From: Rhizobacter sp.
GTDB lineage: Bacteria; Pseudomonadota; Gammaproteobacteria; Burkholderiales; Burkholderiaceae
DNA length: 5,760 nt
Assembly: GCA_014379885.1 (NCBI GenBank)
Contig: JACMKW010000028.1
Coordinates: forward strand, 1 to 5,760
Direction of reading: 5' to 3'
Below, piece by piece: positions 1 to 5,760 of the stretch (its first letter is position 1; every line of letters starts with the position of its first letter). The translations under genes were made by a program, and so were the position numbers. Under the pieces are notes generated by a model, which saw only the letters and a program-made list of their open reading frames with translations, did not search any database and was not told the origin of the DNA.

Positions 1-813
1 CCCACCTACCTCGGTGCGCTGCAGGCCTTCACGCCCTTCGAGCCCTTGTTCGCCAGCCTCGCCAGCGACCTTGAGGGCCCGCGCCCCGAGGCCATTGCGG
101 CCCTGCCGCATGACGCGCCCGGCACGCGCTTCGCCTACCTGCTGCCCAACTACCAGAACCCCACTGGCCGCGTCATGGGTGCGCAGCGCCGCATCGACGT
201 CGTCGAGGCCTCGCGCCGCGCCGGCGTGCCCATCGTTGAGGACAACCCGTACGGCGACCTGTGGTTCGACGAGCCGCCGCCGGCACCGCTGTCAGCGCGC
301 TGGCCCGAAGGCAGCGTCTACCTGGGCTCGTTTTCCAAGGTACTCGCTCCCGGTCTGCGCCTGGGTTATGTGGTGGCTCCCACGGCCTTGTGCCCGAAGC
401 TGCTGCAGGCCAAGCAGGCGGCCGACCTGCACACACCAGGTTTCAACCAGCGGGTCGTGCATGAGGTGATACGCGATGGTTTCCTGCTCAAGCACGTGCC
501 GACGATTCGCGCGCGCTACCGAGCGCAGCGCGACGCGATGAGCACTGCACTCAGCGCCCACATGCCCGCCGGCTGCCGCTGGAACACGCCGCATGGCGGC
601 ATGTTCTTCTGGGTCGAACTGCCTGAAGGTGTGGACGCTGCCGCTTTGTTGCCCAAAGCAGTAGCGCATGGCATGGCCTATGTGCCGGGCGCAGCGTTTT
701 ATGCCGACCACCCGCGTGCCAACACCTTGCGGTTGTCGTTCGTGACCGTGGAGCCGGCACAGATCGAGCGCGGCATTCAACTGTTGGCGCAAACGCTGAA
801 GGAGTCGGCATGA
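1..813 (+). CDS. PLP-dependent aminotransferase, class I/II (MocR / 2-aminoadipate aminotransferase-like), 5'-truncated
   Basis: Frame 1 is open from the first base to a TGA at 811-813, giving 270 visible residues. The start lies left of the window: the family is usually about 390-400 residues, so roughly the first third is missing. A TTG at 46 is only an internal Leu codon, because homologous-looking sequence (PTYLGALQAF) precedes it. Fold-type I hallmarks, numbered from the window edge, are NYQNPTG (Asn53 contacts the PLP ring region), VEDNPYGD (Asp81 pairs with the pyridine nitrogen, Tyr84), SFSK with Lys113 as the Schiff-base lysine, Arg120 in the LRLGY phosphate-binding loop, and a C-terminal LRLSF with Arg244 expected to hold the substrate carboxylate. 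All key residues are present, so it should be active. It probably transfers amino groups between an amino acid and a 2-oxo acid in the cytoplasm. Whether an N-terminal GntR-type DNA-binding domain is fused (a MocR regulator) cannot be seen. It overlaps the next gene by 4 bp. The substrate is unknown. Confidence 0.93.
   Translation, partial: PTYLGALQAFTPFEPLFASLASDLEGPRPEAIAALPHDAPGTRFAYLLPNYQNPTGRVMGAQRRIDVVEASRRAGVPIVEDNPYGDLWFDEPPPAPLSARWPEGSVYLGSFSKVLAPGLRLGYVVAPTALCPKLLQAKQAADLHTPGFNQRVVHEVIRDGFLLKHVPTIRARYRAQRDAMSTALSAHMPAGCRWNTPHGGMFFWVELPEGVDAAALLPKAVAHGMAYVPGAAFYADHPRANTLRLSFVTVEPAQIERGIQLLAQTLKESA
799..804 (+). promoter_or_regulatory. Shine-Dalgarno for the PhzF-like gene
   Basis: AAGGAG lies five bases before the ATG at 810, within the last codons of the aminotransferase gene. 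It is a near-perfect anti-16S match. It fixes the start of the PhzF-like gene at the ATGA overlap and suggests strong, coupled re-initiation there. Confidence 0.8.
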
Positions 814-1646
814 ACAACTTTCAGTTCACCCAGGTCGATGTGTTCACCGACCAGCCACTGAAAGGCAACCCGGTCGCCGTGGTGCACGGCGCCGATGCCT
901 TGAGCGATGCGCAGATGCAGGACTTCGCGAACTGGACCAACCTGTCGGAAACCACTTTCCTGCTGCAGCCCACTGACCCCGCCGCCGACTACCGCGTGCG
1001 CATCTTCACGCCCAACACCGAGCTGCCGTTTGCCGGCCACCCCACGCTGGGCAGTTGCCATGCGTGGTTGCAAGCCGGCGGCACGCCACGTGCGCGCGGC
1101 ATGGCAGTGCAGCAATGCGGCGTGGGGCTGGTGCGTATTCGCCTGAATGGTGAGCGGGCTGCCTTTGCAGCACCACCGCTGCGCATGGGCGAGATCGACG
1201 ACACGCTGCTCAGCGCCACACTCACCGCGCTGGGCTTGCGGCGTGACCAGGTGCGTGCGTCGCAGTGGCTGCACAACGGCCCGAAGTGGATGGGCCTGCT
1301 GCTCGACAGTGCCGACAGCGTGCTGGCCATCGAACCCGACCACACCGTGCTGAAAGGCCTGGCCGATGTCGGCGTGGTCGGCCCCCATGCACCGGGCAGC
1401 GAATGCCTGTTCGAGTTGCGCGCCTTTGCACCCGCCGACGGTGTGCCTGAAGACCCGGTGACGGGCAGCCTCAACGCCGGTGTCGCCCAGTGGCTGATCG
1501 GCGCCGGTCTCGCACCCTCGCGCTACCTGGCTTCCCAAGGCCAACGCCTGGGCCGTGCCGGGCGCATCAGCATCGAACAAGAAGGAAACACCGTGTGGGT
1601 GGGCGGGCAGAGCGTGAGCTGCATCCGGGGTGAGCTGAGGCTGTGA
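810..1646 (+). CDS. PhzF-family isomerase/epimerase-like protein
   Basis: A complete 278-residue protein, the normal length for the PhzF family (diaminopimelate epimerase-like fold of two pseudo-symmetric halves). The start is the ATG that overlaps the preceding stop as ATGA and follows a strong AAGGAG. Family landmarks are the N-terminal VDVFTDQPLKGNPVAVV; NLSETTFL with Glu47, corresponding to the catalytic Glu45 of Pseudomonas PhzF; ELPFAGHPTLG with His77, corresponding to His74; and PEDPVTGS with Asp215 and Ser220, corresponding to Asp208 and Ser213. PhzF itself is a cofactor-free isomerase of trans-2,3-dihydro-3-hydroxyanthranilate in phenazine synthesis. Most bacterial homologues (for example E. 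coli YddE) have no known substrate, and no other phenazine gene is visible here, so phenazine synthesis should not be inferred. The protein is cytoplasmic. It sits between an aminotransferase and a VOC protein with 4-bp overlaps on both sides, implying a shared amino-acid-like substrate. Family assignment is firm; the reaction is unknown. Confidence 0.93.
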   Translation: MNNFQFTQVDVFTDQPLKGNPVAVVHGADALSDAQMQDFANWTNLSETTFLLQPTDPAADYRVRIFTPNTELPFAGHPTLGSCHAWLQAGGTPRARGMAVQQCGVGLVRIRLNGERAAFAAPPLRMGEIDDTLLSATLTALGLRRDQVRASQWLHNGPKWMGLLLDSADSVLAIEPDHTVLKGLADVGVVGPHAPGSECLFELRAFAPADGVPEDPVTGSLNAGVAQWLIGAGLAPSRYLASQGQRLGRAGRISIEQEGNTVWVGGQSVSCIRGELRL

Positions 1647-2314
1647 CGCGCATTGCGCTCGACCATCTGGTATTCGCCGCACGCTCGCTGGACGAAGGCG
1701 TGGCGTGGTGCGAAACCACCTTTGGTATCACACCGAGCCTGGGTGGGCAGCACCCGCTGATGGGCACGCACAACCGGCTGTTTTCGATCGCGAGCCCAAC
1801 CTTTCCCCGGGCCTATGTCGAGCTCATCGCGGTGGACCCGCAAGCCCCAGCACCGACGCGGCCACGCTGGTTCGATCTGGATGCAGCGCAGATGCGGGCG
1901 GCACTGCGCGAAGGCCCGCAACTCGTTCACTGGGTCGCACGTGCGTCCGACATCCATGCGCAGCTGGCCGCCCTGCGAACCCTGGGCCTGGATGGCGGCG
2001 AGGTGCTGGCTGCCGAGCGGGAAACACCGCGCGGCCTCTTGCGCTGGCACATCGGCGTGCGGCCTGACGGTCAACGCCTGTGCAGCGGCGCGCTGCCAAC
2101 CTGGATCGCCTGGGGCGACATCCACCCCACCGACGCCTTGCCGACCAGTGGTGTGAGCTTGCAGAGCCTGGCCTTGTCGCAGATCCCTGATGCGGCGCTG
2201 GCGCAGTTCACGCTTCCGTCAGGCATCACCGGCAACTCCGCGCCGGGCATGCCGGCGCTGCACGCCACGCTCACGTCACCGCGCGGCTGCGTGGAGCTGC
2301 GCTCGCGCTGCTGA
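1643..2314 (+). CDS. VOC superfamily / glyoxalase-like domain protein
   Basis: A complete 223-residue protein starting at a GTG that overlaps the PhzF-like stop as GTGA. GGGGTGAG at 1627-1634 is a plausible, moderate ribosome site. The GTG is preferred because it places the first conserved strand (IALDHLVFAA) right at the N-terminus, as is usual in this family. Visible marks are His8 in the DHLVF strand, GGQHPLMGTHNRLFSI at residues 34-49, YVELIAVDP with Glu60, LVHWVA at 94-99, and LPTWIAWGD followed by His161-Pro162. This pattern fits the glyoxalase-like (Glyoxalase_3 type) VOC proteins. His8 and Glu60 are the likely metal-ligand positions, by analogy with other VOC enzymes. VOC members include lyases, dioxygenases, epimerases and resistance proteins; this subfamily is essentially uncharacterised. 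It is the last gene of the plus-strand set and ends 9 bp before the stop of the oppositely oriented PCP gene. Confidence 0.88.
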   Translation: MTRIALDHLVFAARSLDEGVAWCETTFGITPSLGGQHPLMGTHNRLFSIASPTFPRAYVELIAVDPQAPAPTRPRWFDLDAAQMRAALREGPQLVHWVARASDIHAQLAALRTLGLDGGEVLAAERETPRGLLRWHIGVRPDGQRLCSGALPTWIAWGDIHPTDALPTSGVSLQSLALSQIPDAALAQFTLPSGITGNSAPGMPALHATLTSPRGCVELRSRC

Positions 2315-2323
2315 GCGCTTGGG

Positions 2324-3577
2324 TTAACGCGTTCGGCGCAAACGCCAGGCTGCGGAGAGCCTGGCCCAGGCTTGCGCGCTTTCTGGGTCTTGTTCGCGCA
2401 GCAGCTGGCGGTAGCGGCGCCCGATGACGAACACACACGACCCCAAGAAAGCGGCCAAGGTGATGGTGAGCACGATGAGCGCACGCGACGGCTTGGATTT
2501 GCGATCGGGTGGCGAGGCCACATCAACCTGCTGCAGGGCCGGGCCTTCCTTGGCCTCGTCGAGCTTGGCGATCTCGAACTGGCGCAGCATGCTGGCCAGC
2601 ATGGTCTCCTGGAATTTCACCTCTCGCAGCGCACGCACATAGTCGACCGCAGCCGCCGGCAGCTTGCCCACCGGAATGTCGATGCCCGCATTGCCTCGCG
2701 ATGACGAAGTGCCCCCCGTTGCAGACTCCATACGCGCCAGCTCCCCGCGCAGCGCAGACAGCTCGGACGCCAGCAACTGCACGTCGGGGTTTTCGGCGGT
2801 GGCCCCGGTGCGCAAGACCTTCAGGCGCACTTCGCGTTCGATGATCTTGGTGCGCAATTCGGCCACGGCCTTGATGATGGCCTGGGCCTGCTGATCGAGA
2901 ACGATCATGCCGGACTTCTCTTGCACCTCACGCAAGGCCTGTTCAGACTTGATCAGGTTCTCCTTGGTCTCCTTGAGTTGCTGGTCGAAGAACACCCGGC
3001 GCTGCTGGGCTTCCGACACGGCCAAGCGCCCCAGCAGCTTGGTGATCTCAACGGCGTACCCATTGGCCAACTCGGCGGCGAACTTGGGTTCCTTGTCATC
3101 GACCTCGACGGTGATGACACCCGACTTCTTGTCGGAAGACACACGCACGTACTGAACCGCGACCTTGCGCAGCACCTCGTAGGACTCGACTTCGTAGCGC
3201 TTGTAGAGGTCAAACTTGGTGGCGAGCGCGCGCTGGATGCTGTCGCTCTTGAGCAGGGTCACATAGAGCTCATCGGGTGTCTTGCCGGCAAGCCCGCCCG
3301 CCAGCCCCCCCAACGAGCCCAGCGCGGCCAGAGCCGCAGCCGACGAGCTTTGCTGCTGTGCACCCGGCGGCAGCAGGGTCGTTCGTGCGGTGAAGATCGG
3401 GGTCTTGCTCAACGCAAACGCGAGCGAGCCGACGATGGCGGCAACCGTCACAGTGGCGATCAACCGCTTGCCTTCACCCAGCCAAGTCAGCAAGTCCAGC
3501 AGGCTGACAGACGGGCCTTCGTCAATTTCATCTTCGGCAACCTGCACCAGCGCCTGCGACTCGAGCTTGTTGTTCAT
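2324..3577 (-). CDS. Wzz/GNVR-type polysaccharide co-polymerase (chain-length determinant family)
   Basis: A 417-residue protein from the ATG at 3577 (422 if the in-frame ATG at 3592 is used). The 3577 start is preferred because GAGG at 3583-3586 lies five bases upstream, whereas 3592 has no clear ribosome site. Numbering from 3577: a short cytoplasmic N-terminus; a first membrane segment at about 39-57 (LIATVTVAAIVGSLAFALS); an Ala/Gly/Ser/Leu-rich stretch at 76-98; DELYVTLLKS at 102-111; a long charged helical or coiled-coil region at about 185-285; a GNVR-like block with LDEAKEG at 339-345; then PPDRKSKPSR before a second membrane segment at about 366-386 and a basic C-terminal tail of about 30 residues. 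Two membrane segments flanking a large periplasmic domain are typical of PCP proteins, which set chain length or couple synthesis to export of O antigen, capsule or exopolysaccharide. There is no Walker-type tyrosine kinase domain. It lies immediately downstream of the OPX gene, its expected partner. The glycan class cannot be told from sequence. Confidence 0.92.
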   Translation of the reverse strand: MNNKLESQALVQVAEDEIDEGPSVSLLDLLTWLGEGKRLIATVTVAAIVGSLAFALSKTPIFTARTTLLPPGAQQQSSSAAALAALGSLGGLAGGLAGKTPDELYVTLLKSDSIQRALATKFDLYKRYEVESYEVLRKVAVQYVRVSSDKKSGVITVEVDDKEPKFAAELANGYAVEITKLLGRLAVSEAQQRRVFFDQQLKETKENLIKSEQALREVQEKSGMIVLDQQAQAIIKAVAELRTKIIEREVRLKVLRTGATAENPDVQLLASELSALRGELARMESATGGTSSSRGNAGIDIPVGKLPAAAVDYVRALREVKFQETMLASMLRQFEIAKLDEAKEGPALQQVDVASPPDRKSKPSRALIVLTITLAAFLGSCVFVIGRRYRQLLREQDPESAQAWARLSAAWRLRRTR

Positions 3578-3582
3578 GCGGG

Positions 3583-3586
3583 CCTC
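3583..3586 (-). promoter_or_regulatory. Shine-Dalgarno that selects the PCP start at 3577
   Basis: On the minus strand GAGG is followed by five bases and then ATG at 3577-3575. It lies just downstream of the OPX stop codon (TGA, 3591-3589). The alternative ATG at 3592 overlaps that stop as ATGA but is preceded only by a weak GAG. The site therefore favours the shorter PCP protein, though a coupled start at 3592 cannot be excluded. Confidence 0.5.
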
Positions 3587-3588
3587 GA

Positions 3589-5760
3589 TCATTTGCTCAG
3601 CGTGTGGATCGCTGCTGCGCCCAGGCCGAACTGGGAGAAGATCTGGCCAAAATCCTTCAGGTTGCGCACCAGGGCCCGGCCCCAGGTTTCAAAGTCGAGC
3701 TGCGTGGGCACCACGATGGCGTCACCCGGCTGGACGGGCTGCGACTGCAGGCCGCCACCCATGCCCAAAAACCCGCGCCGGTCGCCTGCATGGCTGACGG
3801 TGCCGTCAGCGCGCAGCACGAACATGTTGGCCGGCTCGGCGGCTTCGTCGAGGCCGGCCTGCTTGAGGTAATCGCCCACGGTGCGGCCAGGTTTCCACAG
3901 CAAGGCGTTGTTGTTAACCACCGCGCCAGCCACCGTGATGAAGCCAGGTCGGGCCGGCACCACGATGCGGTCTGCGTGTTCGAGCGGCACGCCGGGCAGT
4001 GCACTGAGCGTGGTGTCGCCTGGCTGCAGCTCCAGCGCGATGCGCCCGGTGGGCTGGACCCGGCTCAGGCGAGCCATCTGCGCCTGTGTGGCGGCAGCGT
4101 TTACCGATGCGCTGCGGTCGGAGGAGTCGTCACGCCGGTTGGCTGCGTCGCGGGCACCTTGGGTGGCCGCCAGTGCCTCCAGGCGCGCCACCGCAGCGGC
4201 CAGGTTCTCTCGCTGACGCTGCTTGGTCTCTTCGCGGGTGAATTCAAGGCCGTACACATAGGCTTGCGGCGTGAACCCCCCGGCCCGCGCCACCAGTTGC
4301 GGCAGAGTCTCGCCCGCCTGCAACTGGTACACCCCGGGCGCACCCACCTCGCCTTCCACCGACACCAGACGGGTCTGCCGTGCCAGGGGCACGCGCATGT
4401 CTTTCTGGCTGTAGATGGTGACCACGTCGCCTGCCAGCAGCTCGACGTTGCTGGCCTCGTCGCCTTGCAACACCGCCTTGCCCAGGTTGAACGGGATCAC
4501 CCGGGTGCTCAGATCGGGGTTCAGGCGTTCGATGACGGCGTAGTCCCAGTTGAGCTCGTCGAACAAGGCGGCCGGCGCCTTCCTGGCGCGCTCGGCGGCG
4601 GTACGGTCTTCGGTGCGCCTGGCCCGTTCTGCCGCGGAGCGAACCGTCTTGTCGTTGGCAAAGTCCTCCTCTTCTTCCAGCGCTTGAACCAGCAGGTTCT
4701 TGCGGCGGTAGAAGTCGGGCGCGATCAGCGCGTCCTTGTCGGGAATGAGGTCACGAATGCGCATGCCGGGCTTGAAGGCATAACGCAGCGGCTGCGCCAC
4801 ATGGCCCTTGAGCGTGACAGCGTTGGCGAACTGCGGCGAGATCGCCAGCAGGGTGAGCACATCGCCGTCGCGCAACGGCCGCTGCAGCCCGGCTTCGTCG
4901 AGCTTGAACTCTTCCACGAAGCGTGCAGCGGGCAGCTGGGTGGGATCGATGCGTTCAACCAGCGCCTTGTTCGGGTTGGTCAGCACCCGCGTTCCGCCGG
5001 CGTAGCGAAGCACATCGCGCACCGGTTCCTGGAGCGACTTCAATTCGTAGATGGCGGGCGTGTCGAGCGCCCCGTTCAATGCGACACGGGCGCCCGCGGG
5101 CTGGAACACCACCACGTCGCCAGCAACAAGTTGCACATCCTTGGATTTGTCGCCCTGCACCAGGAACTCGTAGATGTCGAGCTCCGACACCACCACCCCA
5201 TTGCGCCGCAGCAGCACCTTGCGCATGGACCCGTTGGGGGCCGGCCCGCCTGCTGTGACAACGGCCGACAACAAGGTGCCCTGGCCCGCCACGGTGTAGA
5301 CCCCCGGCACACGCGCCGGGCCCACCACGAAAACCTTGACACCACGCAGCTGGCCCAGCGAGACATTCAAATTGAAGTTGGTGTACAGGCGCCCGATCTG
5401 CGTGCGCAAGTGCCGCTCCAACTCGGAGGCCCGGACACCCGCCACCGTGAGGCTGCCCACCTTGGGCAGGTTGACCTGGCCATTGCGGTCGACGATCGCG
5501 CGGTAGTCAACGTCGATGGCGCCCCAGGCGCGAATCATCACCTCGTCCCCCGGGCCGACGGTGTAGTCGCTTGACACGGGAACGTTGTCGACCGAAGACA
5601 AGCTGTTGGCGGCGTCCACGAAAAAGCTGGCGCCGAACACCGGCAGTTGGCGGCCCGTGGCGGCCTCGACGAATTTCTGGAACTCGCCGGGCCTGGCCGG
5701 TGCGAGCTCAATGCGCCGTTGCGGGGGAGCGGTCTCGTTGCCACGCTGCGCCGGGTCGGC
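3589..5760 (-). CDS. Large SLBB-domain polysaccharide biosynthesis/export protein (OPX, Wza-like), 5' end outside window
   Basis: The frame is open from the right edge to TGA at 3591-3589: 723 visible residues, start missing. The GTG at 5640-5638 is not the start, since family-like sequence (PGEFQKFVEAATGRQLP) continues upstream of it. Numbered from the window edge, NVPVSSDYTVGPGDEV (about 59-74) opens the Poly_export domain, with VDRNGQVNLPKVG at about 90-102. Five SLBB-like units follow, beginning near 141 (VKVFVVGPARVPGVY), 226 (VALNGALDTPAIYEL), 315 (VTLKGHVAQPLRY), 464 (RLVSVEGEVGAPGVY) and 607 (FITVAGAVVNNN). Two charged inserts interrupt the array. The C-terminal ALVRNLKDFGQIFSQFGLGAAAI resembles the terminal amphipathic helix with which OPX proteins cross the outer membrane. 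Classical Wza is about 380 residues, so this belongs to a larger OPX class, reminiscent of the OtnA/WbfF type (from memory). The signal peptide or lipobox would lie beyond the edge. It should form the outer-membrane export channel working with the PCP encoded just downstream. Confidence 0.93.
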   Translation of the reverse strand, partial: ADPAQRGNETAPPQRRIELAPARPGEFQKFVEAATGRQLPVFGASFFVDAANSLSSVDNVPVSSDYTVGPGDEVMIRAWGAIDVDYRAIVDRNGQVNLPKVGSLTVAGVRASELERHLRTQIGRLYTNFNLNVSLGQLRGVKVFVVGPARVPGVYTVAGQGTLLSAVVTAGGPAPNGSMRKVLLRRNGVVVSELDIYEFLVQGDKSKDVQLVAGDVVVFQPAGARVALNGALDTPAIYELKSLQEPVRDVLRYAGGTRVLTNPNKALVERIDPTQLPAARFVEEFKLDEAGLQRPLRDGDVLTLLAISPQFANAVTLKGHVAQPLRYAFKPGMRIRDLIPDKDALIAPDFYRRKNLLVQALEEEEDFANDKTVRSAAERARRTEDRTAAERARKAPAALFDELNWDYAVIERLNPDLSTRVIPFNLGKAVLQGDEASNVELLAGDVVTIYSQKDMRVPLARQTRLVSVEGEVGAPGVYQLQAGETLPQLVARAGGFTPQAYVYGLEFTREETKQRQRENLAAAVARLEALAATQGARDAANRRDDSSDRSASVNAAATQAQMARLSRVQPTGRIALELQPGDTTLSALPGVPLEHADRIVVPARPGFITVAGAVVNNNALLWKPGRTVGDYLKQAGLDEAAEPANMFVLRADGTVSHAGDRRGFLGMGGGLQSQPVQPGDAIVVPTQLDFETWGRALVRNLKDFGQIFSQFGLGAAAIHTLSK
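4579..4635 (-). repeat. Imperfect 12-residue tandem repeat inside the OPX gene
   Basis: The protein reads AAERARRTEDRT followed directly by AAERARK, so the hexapeptide AAERAR recurs with a 12-residue (36-base) period. The six repeated codons differ at four positions, all synonymous third bases. Both copies use AGG for the last Arg, a codon normally uncommon in such GC-rich genes. This suggests an old in-frame duplication within a charged, probably helical insert, but the unit is short and chance or composition could explain it. Confidence 0.4.

Noticed and set aside
810..1646. A phenazine biosynthesis cluster
   Set aside because: Only a PhzF-like protein is present; no PhzA/B, D, E or G homologue is visible, and most PhzF-family proteins are unrelated to phenazines.
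777..1682. A 301-codon open frame on the minus strand, antisense to the PhzF-like gene
   Set aside because: The plus strand carries the full set of PhzF motifs. The antisense translation shows no domain, has low-complexity composition and lacks an obvious ribosome site.
2299..2318. A possible intrinsic terminator between the convergent operons
   Set aside because: The stem is only 6 bp (GCGCTC/GAGCGC), overlaps the VOC stop codon and has no T run on either strand, so it is not supported as a terminator.
2329..2345. A small dyad GCGTT/AACGC just inside the PCP 3' end
   Set aside because: A 5-bp stem without a following T tract, inside coding sequence; expected by chance in GC-rich DNA.
2921..3871. 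A 316-codon plus-strand open frame spanning the PCP and OPX genes
   Set aside because: It is antisense to two well-supported genes and its translation has no recognisable domain, so it is a shadow frame.
3604..5574. A 656-codon open frame on the plus strand, antisense to the OPX gene
   Set aside because: It runs opposite a clearly homologous coding sequence. Its translation is rich in His, Arg, Gln and Gly with no recognisable domain, as expected from the reverse frame of a GC-rich gene with strong third-position bias.
5638..5640. GTG as the start of the OPX gene
   Set aside because: The frame stays open for 40 more codons to the window edge, and the upstream residues (PGEFQKFVEAATGRQLP) resemble the region preceding the Poly_export domain in this family. 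The true start is outside the window.

Overview
The window is GC-rich, densely coding DNA with two convergent gene sets whose stop codons lie 9 bp apart, near position 2320. Composition, codon use and the protein families suggest a betaproteobacterium, probably Burkholderiales (Comamonadaceae-like). This is an inference from protein style; there is no rRNA or marker gene to confirm it.

Left half, plus strand (1-2314): three tightly coupled genes. The first is the C-terminal two thirds of a fold-type I PLP-dependent aminotransferase of the MocR / 2-aminoadipate aminotransferase type, whose start lies left of the window. It overlaps by 4 bp (ATGA) a complete PhzF-family isomerase-like protein. 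That in turn overlaps by 4 bp (GTGA) a complete VOC / glyoxalase-like protein. The overlaps indicate one translationally coupled operon for small-molecule (amino acid-type) metabolism. No substrate can be assigned from sequence.

Right half, minus strand (2324-5760): two polysaccharide-export genes, read right to left. The upstream gene, open at the right edge, encodes a large multi-SLBB outer-membrane polysaccharide export (OPX, Wza-like) protein. The downstream gene encodes a Wzz/GNVR-type polysaccharide co-polymerase (PCP) with two membrane segments and no kinase domain. Together they would form the inner-membrane to outer-membrane part of an export machine for capsule, exopolysaccharide or a related surface glycan. 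They look like the 3' end of a larger polysaccharide locus that continues to the right.

No tRNA, rRNA, CRISPR array, insertion sequence, integrase, attachment site or origin is visible. There is no intergenic stretch longer than a few bases, so promoters for both gene sets must lie outside the window. I see no convincing undescribed system. The points most worth a second look are the uncharacterised aminotransferase-PhzF-VOC cassette, the unusual inserts in the OPX protein, and the terminator-poor convergent junction.
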